Source of the DNA: Amyelois transitella
Taxonomy: Eukaryota > Arthropoda > Insecta > Lepidoptera > Pyralidae
DNA: 64,000 nt
Direction: 5' to 3'
NCBI RefSeq assembly: GCF_032362555.1
Contig: NC_083524.1
Location: 2,652,001 to 2,716,000 of the forward strand
Position numbers and translations under genes: made by a program. Below, piece by piece: positions 43,901 to 54,075 of the stretch (position 1 is the stretch's first letter; the number at the start of each line of letters is the position of its first letter). The notes under the pieces are model-generated. The model searched no databases, was not told the origin of the DNA, and was given only the letters and a program-made list of their open reading frames with translations.

Positions 43901-46900
43901 GATTCGAACCTTCGTGCCTTTCTGCGCAACACGAATTATATATTTATTTATTTTACTTCGTTAAGAAAGGACTTTTAGGAATACCCGCGGGACTGGGAGA
44001 TAAAGGGATTTGATTTGATTCGGCAGAGCCGCGCTTGGGCGCTGTCTAGTTATCATTATATTCGTATTTTAACAATATAAGCATTTGTCCGCAATGTTGT
44101 ACACTATAAAATAAAGTGAGTAAATATGTACTTTTTTAATAATATCTTGACGATTAGCTTTTGTCCTGTTCTTCCCGTTCACGTGAGAATATGCGTATTC
44201 ACTTAGTCGCCATTAACGACATCTATGGGAAACATTACGAGGGGTCCTTTTTTAAAGGCGGTTTTTCTAAACCACACGGAATTTAATAAATAGTTACTAT
44301 CTATTCCTTCCGTCTGAAGACAGGCGCCATTACAAATAAGCATTTTTTTTTAATTTGTTTTTACATCATTTCTGTGATATTACCCAGTCAATTAACGTAT
44401 GTGTTGGTAACACAATGCAAAGCCATCATACGCAGGATGCCGAGCAAAACAGGAAATTATTTCAGTCACTACACAAGAATTAAATAAAATGTAAACTTGG
44501 AAACATGTGGAAATTACACACTTAATAATATTGAGCATGAACTAGTGGATAAAGTTCCTTGTCCTTTAGTTGCTTTCTACGTCATCCATCAAAATTGTAA
44601 TTATGAAGGTTGTAACAAACATACCTACCTAAAGGTATTATTGCAAAACAGTACGAAAAGTGTGCCTGCATTTAAATTGAAAATATATAAGTATTATAAT
44701 ATACATACATAATCCATCCCGTGAGTAGGTCCGTAGATTAGTCTGTACAAACCAAACAGACATAGGTATACTATCGCTTTAGAGCCGTGTGGTTCCCGGC
44801 ACCAATACAAAAACAGAATAGGACCACTCCATCACGTTCCCATAAACGTCGTAAAAAGCGACTTAAAGATTGGTTTATAAACTTAGAATTCCTCTTTTAA
44901 GTGATGGGTTAGTAACCTGTCATTATTTGAATCTCAATTCTATCATTTAGCCAAGCAGCTGAACGTGGCCTATCAGTCTTTTCAAGATTGTTGGCTCTGT
45001 CTACTACTAGCAAGGGATATAGACGTGATTTTATGTTATGTATGTTGAAATTAAAATATTTTTAAGGTTTACAATTACGTATGTGGGCGTAACAAAAGTA
45101 TACAAGGAAACTCTTTGTCAAGATAAAGGAATATAGTCGCGTTTGTTAATTATAAAATTAATTTTGTTTTTAAACACAACTCATTGAATAACCCCTGTGG
45201 TTTCAAAGAGGCCCATAATTTATCGTTTTTTTGACATGTTAATTAAATTTCGTATAGAAATAATTTTATTGTTTTTGTCCCTGCTGTGTGTTTATTACTG
45301 GATATACCAGGAAGATGTTTTTTAAGAAATTTAACTGTAAAAATGAAGGTAGATTGGTATAATTATTACTATCACTATCCCTAACCCTGACCCCTAGAAA
45401 TGACCCGATCGATCTATATAAGACCAACCATATGACTTATTTCTGTCTGTCTGTATGTATGTACACGCATGATGCGATAACTATTGCTTCGATTTGAATG
45501 CAGTTTTGTCACGTGTGATAGGTTGGTCCGACTTAAAAACAGATAATTTAAAAAAAAAACTTGTAAAATAAAACATTTTAATGTGTTCACATTTTGAATC
45601 ATTTATTTGCAATATGTACATCAAAGCAACCATTACCATAGAGGATATGTCATAGAGTAAGTATGACTTTATCATGAAGTGTGTTAACAAAGAGTAAGTA
45701 TATGACAAAACTGATGATACAAAAATTTCCCCACCCCTCTAAGATGCAATACAGTTATGTTTATCTATTAACTTGTACGGCGAACGAAGTAGCAGGCAAT
45801 AGCTTATATACATCATTTTATTTGTCGGCCTCTGTGGCGCAGCGGTAGTACGCTTGTCTGTGACACCGGAGGTCCCGGGTTCGAATCCCGGCCAGGGCAT
45901 GATGAGAAAAGAACTTTTTCTGATTGCCCTGCGTCTTGGATGTTTATCTATATAAGTATTTATTATTATTATATATTTATCTATATAAAATATAGTATCG
46001 TTGAGTTAGTATCTCGTAACACAAGTTTCGAACTTACTTCGAGGCTAACTCAATCAGTGTAATTTGTCCCATATATATTTATTTATATTTATATCATCCT
46101 TTCTTCCTCTCCCAGGAGCAGAAAGAGAAAGAGCACGATGTTCGTTACCTTGCGGTGATGAGAGCCCTAGTCTGGCGGTACGTCTCAGCAATGCATAGGA
46201 AGATGGACGATGAGCCTGTGACAGAAGATGACATTAACGAATTGAAGGGAGACGTGTCAGCGTTGAGATACGAGCTGCTGGAAGTCTTCGAGAAGAACGG
46301 GATGGACGTGTCGTTCACTGACAGGAAGGAGAAGAGTAAGTTTCGATCTGATCTCTCTTTTTCTCTTTCCGCAACTATATGTATGTTTGTATGTCTTATA
46401 AATCGTAGCAGATTTTTATACATACATAAAATCACGCCTCTTTCCCGGAGGGGTAGGCAGAGACTACCCCTTTCCACTTGCCACGATCTCTGCATACTTC
46501 CTTCGCTTCATCCACATTCATAACTCTCTTCATGCAAGCTCGGCGGTCTCGGGTACTTTTGACCTGACCCTTTACCAGGACGTCCTTAATTTTATCAAGA
46601 TACGTTCGTCTAGGTCTTCCCACTCCGACTTCAGATTTTTATACTTGGGTTTATCTTTTTGCTGCAATTCCTGCAATAGGTATTTATAGCAATAGTCTTT
46701 TGCTTCATCCACATTCATCAATCTATTCATTGAAATACTCTTTATGAAATTCTTGATATTCTTCTTTGTAGCTGTCCTCGGCAAGCGGATGAAAGTCTGG
46801 GAGCGTCGCTTGATGAAGAACTTCCAGGTAGCTCCCGTAGCTGGCATTGATGAGGAAACTCCCGCAGACGAAGGTGGACTCTCCAAGTTCAGGAGGATAG

Positions 46901-49900
46901 CGAAACTGGCCATCGCTAGTACTACGAATGCGAAATGGGACCAGACATTGGTCGGCGCTGGAGTTGCGTGAGTTTAACGATATTTTTACTTCATTATCCC
47001 ATAGTCTACATGAAAATATATGTTTAATCACATCTCTATCCCTTTTATACATACATACATGTGGTTACGTCTATATCCCTTGCGGGGTAGACAGAGCTGA
47101 CAGTCTTGAAAACACTGGATGACCACGATCAGCTATTTGGCTTAATGATAGAATTGAGATTCAAATAGTGACAGGTTGCTAGCCCATATCCCTTAGTCGC
47201 CTTTTACGACATCCATGGGAAAGAGATGGAGTGGTCCTATTCTTTTTTGTATTGTGCCGGGAACCACACGGCACATATTCCCTATTATATCCCTTTTATT
47301 TATTTATAAGGCAACACAACACACACTACGTAATAAGATACAAGGTTTCTTAATAACTTAAATTGTTCCAACTTAGCATCCTAAATGTGTACCGTACCGT
47401 GTTTACCGTAGATTTACGTATTGTATGGATTGGCTGACCAGAATCACCTTCTGCATTGTGAAGGTCAGACGACAGTGTCTTCTACATACATACATATATA
47501 TTATTTAATCACATCTATATCCCTTTGCGTGGTAGACAGAGCCAACACTCTTGAAAAGACTGATAGGCTACGTTCAGTTATTTGGCTAAATTATAGAATT
47601 TATATTCAAATAGTGACAGGTTGCTAGCCCATCGCTTAAAAAAGAATCCCAAGTTTGTAAGCCTACCCCTTAGTCGCCTTTTACGACATCCATGGGAGAG
47701 AGATAGAGTGGTCCTATTCCTTTTTTCTATTAGTGCCGGAAACCACACAGCAATGTGGCTTCTTATGTAAAAAGTGACCTCTTTTACTGACCACAACGTG
47801 CCTCTAAAGCGTAAAAGGATGCAATTGGGACCTTGGATGATGGTGTTCCTGATTACGTTGACTTTTTATTCCATCCAGCCCTAAAAATAGTTCGAATTTG
47901 AAACAAAATTTGGAATCAGAAAGAGAAATAAATGTATTTACTTGAAATTTTTATCATCACCATTATTGACCAGGTCACAAATCGGCAAATGCCGTAGCAG
48001 GGAGTCTTACAAGAACCAGCAGAACTTACAACGCGCCATGGACGAGGCCAGGAAGTTGGTTCTAAGATCGCCATTGCCTGGTAAATACATTCATTTTCTC
48101 CTACTTTAAAACCATCTACTTGAATAATAACTAGGAAATAATGCAGTCTTTTACAAATATGATTTTAAACTGAAATTTGCCACTGACTTCTAGCACAAGA
48201 CTTATTAGAGCGTGAACGTTTTTTTGCTGACCTAGGTATTTAAATTATTTGCTGCTCTGTCTAAATTAGTATAGTGGAGTTTAAGGAATGTTTTAACAAT
48301 GCTGAGATGATGGTTCATGATCTCTTTGGTATTTAGAACTTTAGAAGACGTACGTAGGTGATAAATGTGAGATTGCACTGGTGTGATTTTCACAGATATG
48401 ATTACAATATTTATGGTAAATGTTATGGATTCGTTTTGCGCGGTAAACCCGCATCTGTCCTTGCTCCAGAAATCCCCCTATATAGGGGCAGGAATAAATA
48501 AAATACAGAGATTTCGAAAAAACAGTCTTTACTTTTCCACTGACAAAACGAGACACCAACAAAAACACTATTCGAAAAATAACATAAGAATAAAAGAAAC
48601 AGTTTTTGAACCCGACCTTTTTGGTCATCCCCAACAGTAAACACTAATATCTAGTATTTACTAGACACTTCTTAGAACTTAGAACTAGACATTCGACTTA
48701 TGTCCTGACGTGCGTTAAAATTTTAGATAGTTCCCGGGGAGCTTCACCCATCGAGATGCCCGTGACACCTGGTCATACTCTGTTGGAGCTCATCAAAGAT
48801 ATATCAACAGAGGTCGGGGAGCCTGTCGACTTGTCTTCACCTGTACCCAAGTCACCATGGAAACCAGGTGAAAACGCTGACCGTCTCATTCCGTGGTTTT
48901 GCATAAAATTTAATGCTTCACTTGTTATTTTGTTCGGTGAAGTTGCGTGTTTTTATTCATTTCATATGTTCGTTTTTAATTTGGTTTTTATTTATTTTAT
49001 ATTAATTTATTTTTTCAAAGCTTATTCTATTATTTTGGTCCAAGACAATAGAACTAGCAATATTTGTTAAGTTGGGTCTTTATTAGATAATTGGGTCCTA
49101 AATTTGTAGATTACCATGAGATGATTTTCATGAATTTATATCTTTTTCACTGTGTATTGTCTATTCTGGGTAAATGGATATTCAATACTTCAGCTTTTTT
49201 ATCATTTTCATCCGTATGGATTTTATCATTATCTTACTTTTTTCTATGTACATTCACAATATTGTTAAAATGAACTTCCATGATGATGAATTTAAGTGAT
49301 TTATTTCTTTTATGACTATGCTCTATAGATTTATGTGCAGCAAAGTTATTACAAACAAACAAATCTATGTTTAACCACAGGTGCCGGTGAACCGACTCTG
49401 GGCGCGTCGTTACTATCAGCGGCACAGAGCAGAGCAGTCTCTCCAAAACCAACCAGCCCGTGTTCCTCTAAAGTAAGTCTCATTAATGGAATTCAAAACA
49501 ATATACTTAAGCTTATAAATCATTTTTATCTTGATATAGTCTGACCTATATTACATGCATTCATTATAACTACATGAGAATATCCATTGACAAGTAAAAT
49601 GTGAAAACACTAATGTAACTTATTTAAAAAATATAATTTTGTATAATAACACCGTATAGCAATTTCCAAGAAAAGACAAAAGTACTTCTTTTTTCTATTA
49701 ACTTGATGATTACTAAAATTTATTTTAATATCAACAGCCACCGTCAAAAGCTTCTTCACCAGCGCCCTCTAGAGGGCCAAGTCCTACGCCAAGATCTGTC
49801 AGTCCTGTGGGAGAAGAGTCACCTCAACCAGGTAGGTCAATGATCTAAAATGACTCTAAGTCTTTCTACGGAACAGATGTTTGAGAAAGACATAGAGTTG

Positions 49901-51699
49901 TAAATAATAAAATTTATAATATTCAGGCTCTGTCGAGTAGCCGAGGTATTGGATCAACTGTAGTTGGTATAATAGCACACCTTAGTATAGTGGTTTTAAG
50001 ATCCAAGATCCCCAAACAGGGATCGGTAGTTTGTCCCTTACTTTCCAAGCACGGAATCATTTATTCAAGAATTTCTTATCGGAGTGTCAAATAATTCAGT
50101 ATCGATGTGTCCTATGATATATCTTGTGTGACGTTACTTAGTTCTATTTATAAAGAAGAATTTTTAAAATCCAAACACTGAAAAAATCTTTTCACTCTTA
50201 GAACCAAGTCCCTGGAAAGCAAAGCGAGTGCCGGGTGAATCTCCACCGAAAGTCATCAAGAGGAAGCCATCAGTGCCTCTTGCTCAGGCTGGGGACGATC
50301 AGGTGTGTAACGTAAATTTTTGATGATTTTGATGATGTAGAAAACCTACTAAATGAAACGGATGGAACAAATTATAATAATAATACTCAAGACGATTTAG
50401 TTAAGTCCAACAATCTGGTAGATGAAGAAATGAAGTTCTTGCAAATAACAGCACACAAACTCCGAGATGTTTATGATGATTTTTACATCATAAATTCTAT
50501 TTTTAGCCACCAGAGGCAACTGCAGAACCGGACACTAAATCGCTTGAAGATATAGCGGTGGCAAGACCAGTTGCTCCTGAAATCAAGCCTGCAGAAGGTG
50601 CCATTCCTCCACCACCGCCAGTTGTGAAACCAAAGGTAAAACCAATGTTATCTCATTACTAAAGGTAATTGTGTTGAAGACAAATTTCTTGAACAATCTT
50701 GTCTTTGTAGTAAGCTCTACTTTCATAGCTGCTTCAGACGTTGTATATGGGGCTTCCAGGGTATGAGTGTTAGCAATGTTTAAAATTTTCTAGAGCTGCA
50801 TATTTTATAGCACAGAATTTCGTGCTAACAATATTTTCCAATCTCTTCAGATTATACTATTATCCATTATAACTTTTCTATAATAAATTAATTTCGAAAT
50901 ATACATTGGATTTATAGTACAAGCTTACTGGGGTATATTTAGGGTGGCCAATTAATTTGTCACGATTATTATTCTTTGATTCGATTATTTCATAAATATT
51001 TCACAGGCACCACCGGCGCCCACCATGGAAATCACACCAAGTACTCCACCGGTACATGCCGCGTCACCTCCGCCTGTGCCTGCCAAGCCACCGTCACCTC
51101 CTAAATCAACATCGCCAAAGCCACCAACACCACCTAAATCATCATCACCAGTGCCAAAGACACCATCTCCGACGCCAAGATCACCATCACCGCAGGCGTC
51201 GACTTCTGTACTGCCAGATGTAAGTTTATTAATTGTTATAACTTCTCTATCCACTTAGAAAAGAATTATTGGTGATGTTGTCAAGGAGTCCAAACACAGC
51301 CACGTTTAAGAATCGTGTTTATAGATAGCAATATGGTGTCAAAATTTGTCTTTATTTCAATTTCCGTGGTTGAATGGTTAAAGCGACTTCTTGCATTACC
51401 CAAAGGTAATTGCATTAAGTTAAAACTCTTGTTTATACACTTTTGTGAGTGAATTTAAAATAAAAAGCCGGTTGCTTTCTTGGTTCCAAGGTAAGTTCAA
51501 ATCCAAATCCTGGCGCTTTTGAAGCTTTACCATTATGTAACCTTTTCAGACTACACCACCATCGCCGCCAAAACGGCTGTCATCAACTTCCAGCACGGAA
51601 CAGCTGATACCACCCCCCTCGCCGCAACCCCTACGACCAGTAAAGAAGTTGGATGATGTGAAGACCATAAAACGACAGCCGAAGACCGGATGGCTGTAG
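28963..51699 (+). CDS. Trpgamma: TRP-gamma cation channel, 23 coding exons (1201 aa)
   Basis: A TRPC-type Ca2+/Na+ channel subunit of the plasma membrane. Exons: 28963-28989, 29846-29967, 31729-31966, 33375-33517, 33927-34107, 34957-35148, 37425-37659, 38219-38371, 39596-39851, 40293-40426, 40635-40758, 43228-43423, 43506-43667, 46116-46335, 46772-46967, 47974-48080, 48727-48867, 49381-49472, 49738-49831, 50202-50302, 50507-50635, 51007-51219, 51550-51699. All phases join (3606 nt). Order: ankyrin repeats (about 40-175), linker helices, S1 to S4 (about 365-530), S5 (about 540-570), pore ([16 protein letters not shown], about 607-622), S6 ([13 protein letters not shown]), TRP box EWKFAR (673-678), conserved C-terminal helix region (RRYV/WRYV block, VTEDDINEL), then a long Pro/Ser-rich tail ending [15 protein letters not shown] and the ankyrin block match fly TRP-gamma rather than TRP or TRPL. 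In flies TRP-gamma serves motor coordination and chordotonal neurons. AATAAA at 52349. Confidence 0.96.
28988..29206 (+). repeat. 63-bp minisatellite of repeated donor sites after TRP-gamma exon 1
   Basis: Seven GTAAGT donors at 28990 (true), 29028, 29053, 29091, 29116, 29154 and 29179, spaced exactly 38, 25, 38, 25, 38, 25. So a 63-bp unit holding two donors is repeated three times. Each is preceded by GA(A/G)AGC, as at the exon end. Reading past the true donor meets an in-frame TAA within 12 codons, so use of any decoy would truncate the protein. Confidence 0.88.
29222..29325 (+). repeat. non-LTR 3' tail
   Basis: ggcagagaatgccttgtggc, attaagtccaccc and cataaagtttgaaa, then (AAATA)n: a retroelement 3' end on the plus strand. 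Confidence 0.55.
30815..31022 (+). mobile_element. Helitron-like element, second subfamily
   Basis: Begins actaatattataaacgcgaa and ends gcgggcggcctctagtt. Body includes aaaactactgaaccgatta. It is in TRP-gamma intron 2. Confidence 0.65.
31095..31200 (+). repeat. solo end of the GC-rich 'cgcgcgaaaaact' repeat
   Basis: agcatggcaggagcgaagcg, tagcgcgcgaaaaact and cttaataaaaagcgaaacag also occur at 59430-59515 and at both ends, inverted, of 60527-60935. Confidence 0.5.
31518..31712 (+). repeat. RepA copy ending 17 bp before TRP-gamma exon 3
   Basis: Body from gatgtcgtacaaggcgacta to the tatatgtatgtat tail. The tail runs straight into the polypyrimidine tract and acceptor of exon 3 (31728). Confidence 0.75.
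32028..32278 (-). repeat. RepB tRNA-derived SINE
   Basis: Reverse copy. ggattcgaacc is the reverse of the B box, and the body and AT tail are intact. Confidence 0.8.
32285..32410 (-). repeat. RepC-like non-LTR 3' tail
   Basis: gactctttataac, then gaaaaacagaaaaaaaaa, ggcggacttatcgct and tcttccagtcaacc. Confidence 0.5.
32590..32850 (+). repeat. RepA copy, full length
   Basis: tgtgtggttcccggcac to atagacgtgattttatgtatg. Confidence 0.8.
33030..33295 (-). repeat. RepA copy, full length
   Basis: catacatataatcacg tail to gtgtcgggaaccacacgg. It is 80 bp before exon 4 and inverted relative to the copy after exon 5 (34128). Confidence 0.8.
33755..33855 (+). repeat. RepF fragment, with a RepA head remnant at 33863-33890
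   Basis: tgcagtgtagtttgttccgc, gctttggaagcggcagtag and gttatgacgtcaataag. Then ggtgccgggaaccacac in reverse orientation. Confidence 0.55.
34128..34925 (+). repeat. three RepA units in tandem
   Basis: A full copy (34128-34385) is followed by two partial copies (34440-34640, 34690-34925). They are joined by a repeated linker (atatcacgtcttttatct, tttacgagggtagg). The direct repetition of linker plus body shows a segmental tandem duplication of about 250 bp. The last TATG tail ends about 30 bp before TRP-gamma exon 6. Confidence 0.75.
35285..35475 (+). repeat. RepA copy, internally deleted
   Basis: gccgtgtggttcccgac head joins directly from gatgggcttta to agactgttggctctgtc, lacking about 60 bp of the middle. 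Confidence 0.75.
35697..35965 (-). repeat. RepA copy, full length
   Basis: catacatacatacatg tail through ggtgccgggaaccacacgg. Confidence 0.8.
36195..36335 (-). repeat. RepC: retroelement 3' coding end
   Basis: On the minus strand it encodes [18 protein letters not shown] then KDRGKWK, the C-terminal segment of an endonuclease/reverse-transcriptase type element, followed by the cccggagggg segment in reverse. A better copy is at 46432-46625. Confidence 0.6.
36980..37115 (+). pseudogene. decayed duplicate of TRP-gamma exon 7
   Basis: After a usable-looking acceptor (ttttattccag) come remnants of exon 7. YEG is recognisable, then [17 protein letters not shown] and [12 protein letters not shown], aligning to the real [18 protein letters not shown] and [12 protein letters not shown]. 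The first half has a TAA and a deletion, and the donor end is lost. It lies about 310 bp upstream of the functional exon (37425). Confidence 0.75.
37148..37412 (+). repeat. RepA copy ending 13 bp before TRP-gamma exon 7
   Basis: gccgtgtggttcccggcac to gacgtgattatatgtgtatg. The TATG-like tail merges with the short T tract and acceptor of exon 7 (37424). Confidence 0.8.
38403..39312 (-). mobile_element. degraded Helitron-like/retroelement remnants with a direct duplication
   Basis: actagctgttgcccgcgac is a Helitron-like end. cagacagacagacag tracts and a cggttcagtattttcgg block mark its interior. A segment of about 60 bp (cagtcaaaatattaaatg, acagacaaaatatttt, tattatatgta) is present twice, at 38515-38575 and 39257-39312. 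A tRNA-like inverted segment (38660-38720) and a RepA copy (38745-38935, minus) lie between. In TRP-gamma intron 8. Confidence 0.45.
40780..41000 (+). repeat. RepB-like SINE, diverged
   Basis: ggcttctgaggctaagtggt (A-box region) and ggatttgaatcgcgg (B-box region), directly after the exon 11 donor. Confidence 0.5.
41263..41276 (+). promoter_or_regulatory. RFX X-box upstream of tektin
   Basis: GTTACCATAGTAAC matches the RFX consensus (GTNRCC, 0-3 nt, RGYAAC) in both half-sites. It is about 105-118 bp before the tektin ATG, the usual distance for X-boxes of ciliary genes. It is also inside TRP-gamma intron 11. Confidence 0.7.
41381..42667 (+). CDS. TEKT1: tektin-1-like protein, intronless, nested in TRP-gamma intron 11 (428 aa)
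   Basis: Tektins form filaments inside doublet microtubules of cilia and sperm flagella. One exon encodes 428 residues, the usual tektin length (about 420). Family landmarks: the LAEWKLSN start (about residue 38), long coiled-coil segments, [17 protein letters not shown] (about 147-163), [19 protein letters not shown] (the tektin loop, a diverged form of the family's RPNVELCRD), and [10 protein letters not shown] near the end. Residues 25-200 align best with tektin-1. The ATG has a good insect context (caaaATGG). AATAAA at 42679 is 12 nt after the stop. It has its own X-box and runs on the same strand as the host gene. Lack of introns suggests origin by retroposition, but the open frame argues for function. 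Confidence 0.92.
   Translation: MGEEQFGVRHVIGAPIATTRLAEQALVCIPPRAAKFTLAEWKLSNDQRCRNTEDQQQLADRVLGESDRIRKETGERSDIMKATVDRRLEERIGDVEFNKNELQIQRREICIELEALGVYKTRLLDCLASLQSNALTICRKCLMLRDGRIGIDLVVDEAEHALQQEITTILGGQSLLKRTLEQLNEQMRRLRATRYLLDRDLQYKQAAIDLDAGSLSLKPTDLCLSVYEGYANLDPANISAEEYNAYSANNIKLAAREVTSARPIRMFVDTLLKQVIDDLWVAYKKCNHAFNERIIETKIAKAKLEDMHRETTQKIADMQNNILELQKALAQKEGNVGLAHVRLGRRAQRVGAELVRDPPGQALYYECEMLRHSVEQLQQMLQEATSSLRYLLQTQIQLEEDINVKMNTLKIDEVDCMTLRETMDYHAY
42928..43055 (+). pseudogene. decayed duplicate of TRP-gamma exon 12 (pore/S6 exon)
   Basis: After an acceptor-like caatcag, the sequence aligns with the functional exon 43228-43423: [24 protein letters not shown] against [24 protein letters not shown]. 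Two in-frame TAGs near the start and an internal deletion of about 18 nt removing the SQSLFWASF pore-helix codons kill it. The copy loses similarity after about 128 bp. Confidence 0.85.
43228..43423 (+). CDS. Trpgamma: TRP-gamma exon 12: pore helix, filter and S6
   Basis: Encodes [18 protein letters not shown], the filter region, then S6 through [10 protein letters not shown], ending in a consensus donor. It is much GC-richer than the introns. This is the part of the channel that sets ion selectivity. Confidence 0.95.
43840..43940 (-). repeat. tRNA-like SINE fragment
   Basis: gggattcgaacc is a reverse B box; caggtttcctcacga follows the usual order of an insect SINE. Confidence 0.4.
44783..45048 (+). 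repeat. RepA copy, full length
   Basis: gccgtgtggttcccggcacc to atagacgtgattttatg. A related reverse fragment is at 44185-44285. Confidence 0.8.
45825..46100 (+). repeat. RepB SINE ending about 16-30 bp before TRP-gamma exon 14
   Basis: Perfect B box ggttcgaatcc and A box ggcgcagcggtag. The AT tail (atttatttatatttat) abuts the pyrimidine tract and acceptor of exon 14 (46115). Confidence 0.85.
46432..46625 (-). repeat. RepC: 3' end of a retroelement reading frame
   Basis: On the minus strand a 63-codon frame reads [18 protein letters not shown] then [18 protein letters not shown] and SAYPSGKEA. This type of tail recurs at the C-terminus of insect endonuclease/reverse-transcriptase proteins. 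It is truncated upstream, so only the 3' end is here, and it sits in TRP-gamma intron 14. A second short copy of the MNVDEAK part lies at 46690-46730. Confidence 0.6.
47047..47275 (-). repeat. RepA copy with internal deletion
   Basis: Tail to gttgctagcccat, then directly atcccttagtcgcc and the head. Confidence 0.75.
47490..47750 (-). repeat. RepA copy, full length
   Basis: catacatacatatatatt tail to agtgccggaaaccacac. Confidence 0.8.
48416..48641. mobile_element. solo LTR of a retrotransposon with 5-bp target duplication
   Basis: A 216-bp LTR (48421-48636) starts TGTT and ends AACA. It is flanked by identical gtaaa at 48416-48420 and 48637-48641. Inside are a TATA box (ctatatagggg) and downstream AATAAA motifs, in plus orientation. 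No internal retrotransposon sequence is present, so the body was lost by LTR-LTR recombination. It sits in TRP-gamma intron 16. Confidence 0.8.
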
Positions 51700-52394
51700 A
51701 CAACCTAAATAATTTATTGTTTGTTATTTTAAAGAAACCTTTGTAGCTATTTTTGTAACATAGAATTCGGAATAATGTTACACTAGAAATGGTAAGTGCT
51801 GAGGAATCTGACGTCGCAACTGATGATAGCGACACCATAACGTTTTAGTATTGTATTTGAGATTTATTTGACAGATTTACATCTGTGCGTGCTTCCTACA
51901 GTCTCTAAAACAATATGGCCTTTCTTTTGTTTTATATTATTATGATTTCTATGATTTGTGTGCGATTTAATGTATTCTATTACTTTTAAAAATTGAATAA
52001 TTCCTACATAATACTTTTTGTATTTATCTAGTTACCTTAAGCAAAATATTTTATGAAGGTATTTTATTCTGTTTTGCATGCAAAGTCCACTGCCCTAGCT
52101 TTTTATATTGTAAAAATATTTACAATAGGTACGTATTTTACCCCTTGTTCAATGCTTAACTATCTTTTTCTCTGACTTATCATTTTCTGATATTTTATTG
52201 ATAATCCATCCAGAATTAAGTATATGACTCAAAAACTGTGTCAATATTTAATAATTATGTATCTACATACGTCTAATTTTATAATTTCGTCAGTTGTTCG
52301 AGTTTAAATCTACATCTACCTTAACATTTAAATACAGTGGGTAGCAAAAATAAACAACTATGAATTGATATTTATTTATTTTAATTTTCTATGT

Positions 52395-52660
52395 GGCCCG
52401 TTCTACTTATATCGTTTTTTACTATGCTTTGTCTTCGTCGCGAACCTTCACGTCTCGATAACAAATCGATACAAAATCGAATGCGTGATAAATGGGTGCG
52501 AGCAAGGCGTGTAGTTTCGGAGCGTCAAATTCATGACTAATATGAATGTCCGATAGACAGCTTTCGTCGACTCAAATCATTCGAATTTGTATCGATTTGA
52601 AAAATTTGATTAGATATACGTTGTTTGATATTATTTCAAAATTTCAAGTCGGAACGGGCC
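52395..52660. mobile_element. possible MITE with GGCCCGTTC inverted ends
   Basis: Starts GGCCCGTTCtACTT and ends with the reverse of GGCCCGTTCcgACTT, 266 bp apart. No clear target duplication and no second copy here, so this is tentative. Confidence 0.4.
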
Positions 52661-53842
52661 AGTTAGATTACAAAATTTTGATATAGGTACGTTTATGAAA
52701 ATCTGTATTTAAAAAAAGGAAATTATGAACAAACTGCTTTATAAAAATCTTATTCTTGAAAAATTATTTCCCGAAATCAATCCTTAGCGAATTCTAATGT
52801 TATTTTAATTGTCTACTCAAATTTGCGTTGATAGATAATGTAAGTAACATTTTCTATTATTATAAAGAATAATTAATTATTTATTGTATGATATTTATGT
52901 TACCAACTATTAAATTTATTTGCCTACCTATGTCAGATATAAAACCTATGTATAAAATTGGATAATTTAGGGCCAAGGACACCCAAAAACTTTCAGATCA
53001 TATTCGGGTGATATCATTTACTTATTGAAACCCTTTGAAAACTTGATATATTGATTTGAATAGGAGCTGATTTATACCAATTGAATATCTAAGGGTTTTT
53101 CGTAATAGTACTAACTTCAGATATCAACATAACTTAGGTCCAAACTCGATCTAATGATATCTATGGTTTGAAATTTCTAAATTTGATCCTCAGAATGACA
53201 GGTTGACCCATAGAATTCGGAATACTACAAGACTGTAGAAGTGGTAGAAGTAATAGTTGGTGAATGTGACATTCTCTTGTCTTATATTATTCCAATTTCT
53301 ATGGAATAACCTATTTTACTCTCTCACTTTTTATACGTGTCTTTCCGTCTATTTCTTACCTTGTTTGATTTGAAAGGTCTTTTGGTAAACTCGGTCTGGA
53401 AATCATATAGTCAGGAAGTGATGAGCTAGTTAAAATATTGTTATTTTATCTTTCACGTCAAATTGTCTTCAAAGTTTTTTTTTATTATTTGCATGAGTGT
53501 TATCTTCTTAAAATAATTGTGTATTAGTTTCTATGATTTAGATTAATCGTTCACTTGTCATGTAGAACCTAGTTTATTTCTGGTCCTAATATTTTTATGA
53601 GAACATCGTAATCCTAAGAAAAAATGTGCTTTTTATATTCTAATCTAATTTAATACTTACCTATTACGCAGATTCGGCAGGATTCTGAGAAAGTCTATAT
53701 TTTGATAAAATGTAATACGAGATTAAAGGGAAAAATAAATAAAAATATTTGTCTATTCTTTGATGGCTTTTAAATTTAGAACAAATCTGTGTCAGCAGGC
53801 TCATCATCCTCATTAGTTATTTCCGGTTGTGTCTCTCATGTG

Positions 53843-54075
53843 TACATACATATAATCACGTCTATATCCCTTTCAGGTTAGACCTTGGATCCAACAGACT
53901 TGAAAAATCTGCCATATCCCTGATGGGATAGGGCCTACAATCTCGAAAAGACTAGCAGGCCACGTTCAGCTGTATAGAATTAAGATTCAAATAGCGACAT
54001 GTTGCTAGCCCATCGCCTTTAAGAAGAATTCCACAATCATTAGTCTTTTCCTTAGTCGCCTTGTTGGAAATCCAT
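53843..54075 (-). repeat. RepA copy, rearranged
   Basis: Tail segments are doubled (tatccctttcaggttagac, then tatccctgatgggatag), followed by the body. Confidence 0.65.

Noticed and set aside
50985..51254. glycine/aspartate-rich minus-strand frame
   Set aside because: Antisense of the Pro/Ser-rich TRP-gamma exon 22, whose plus-strand splice sites and phase fit.
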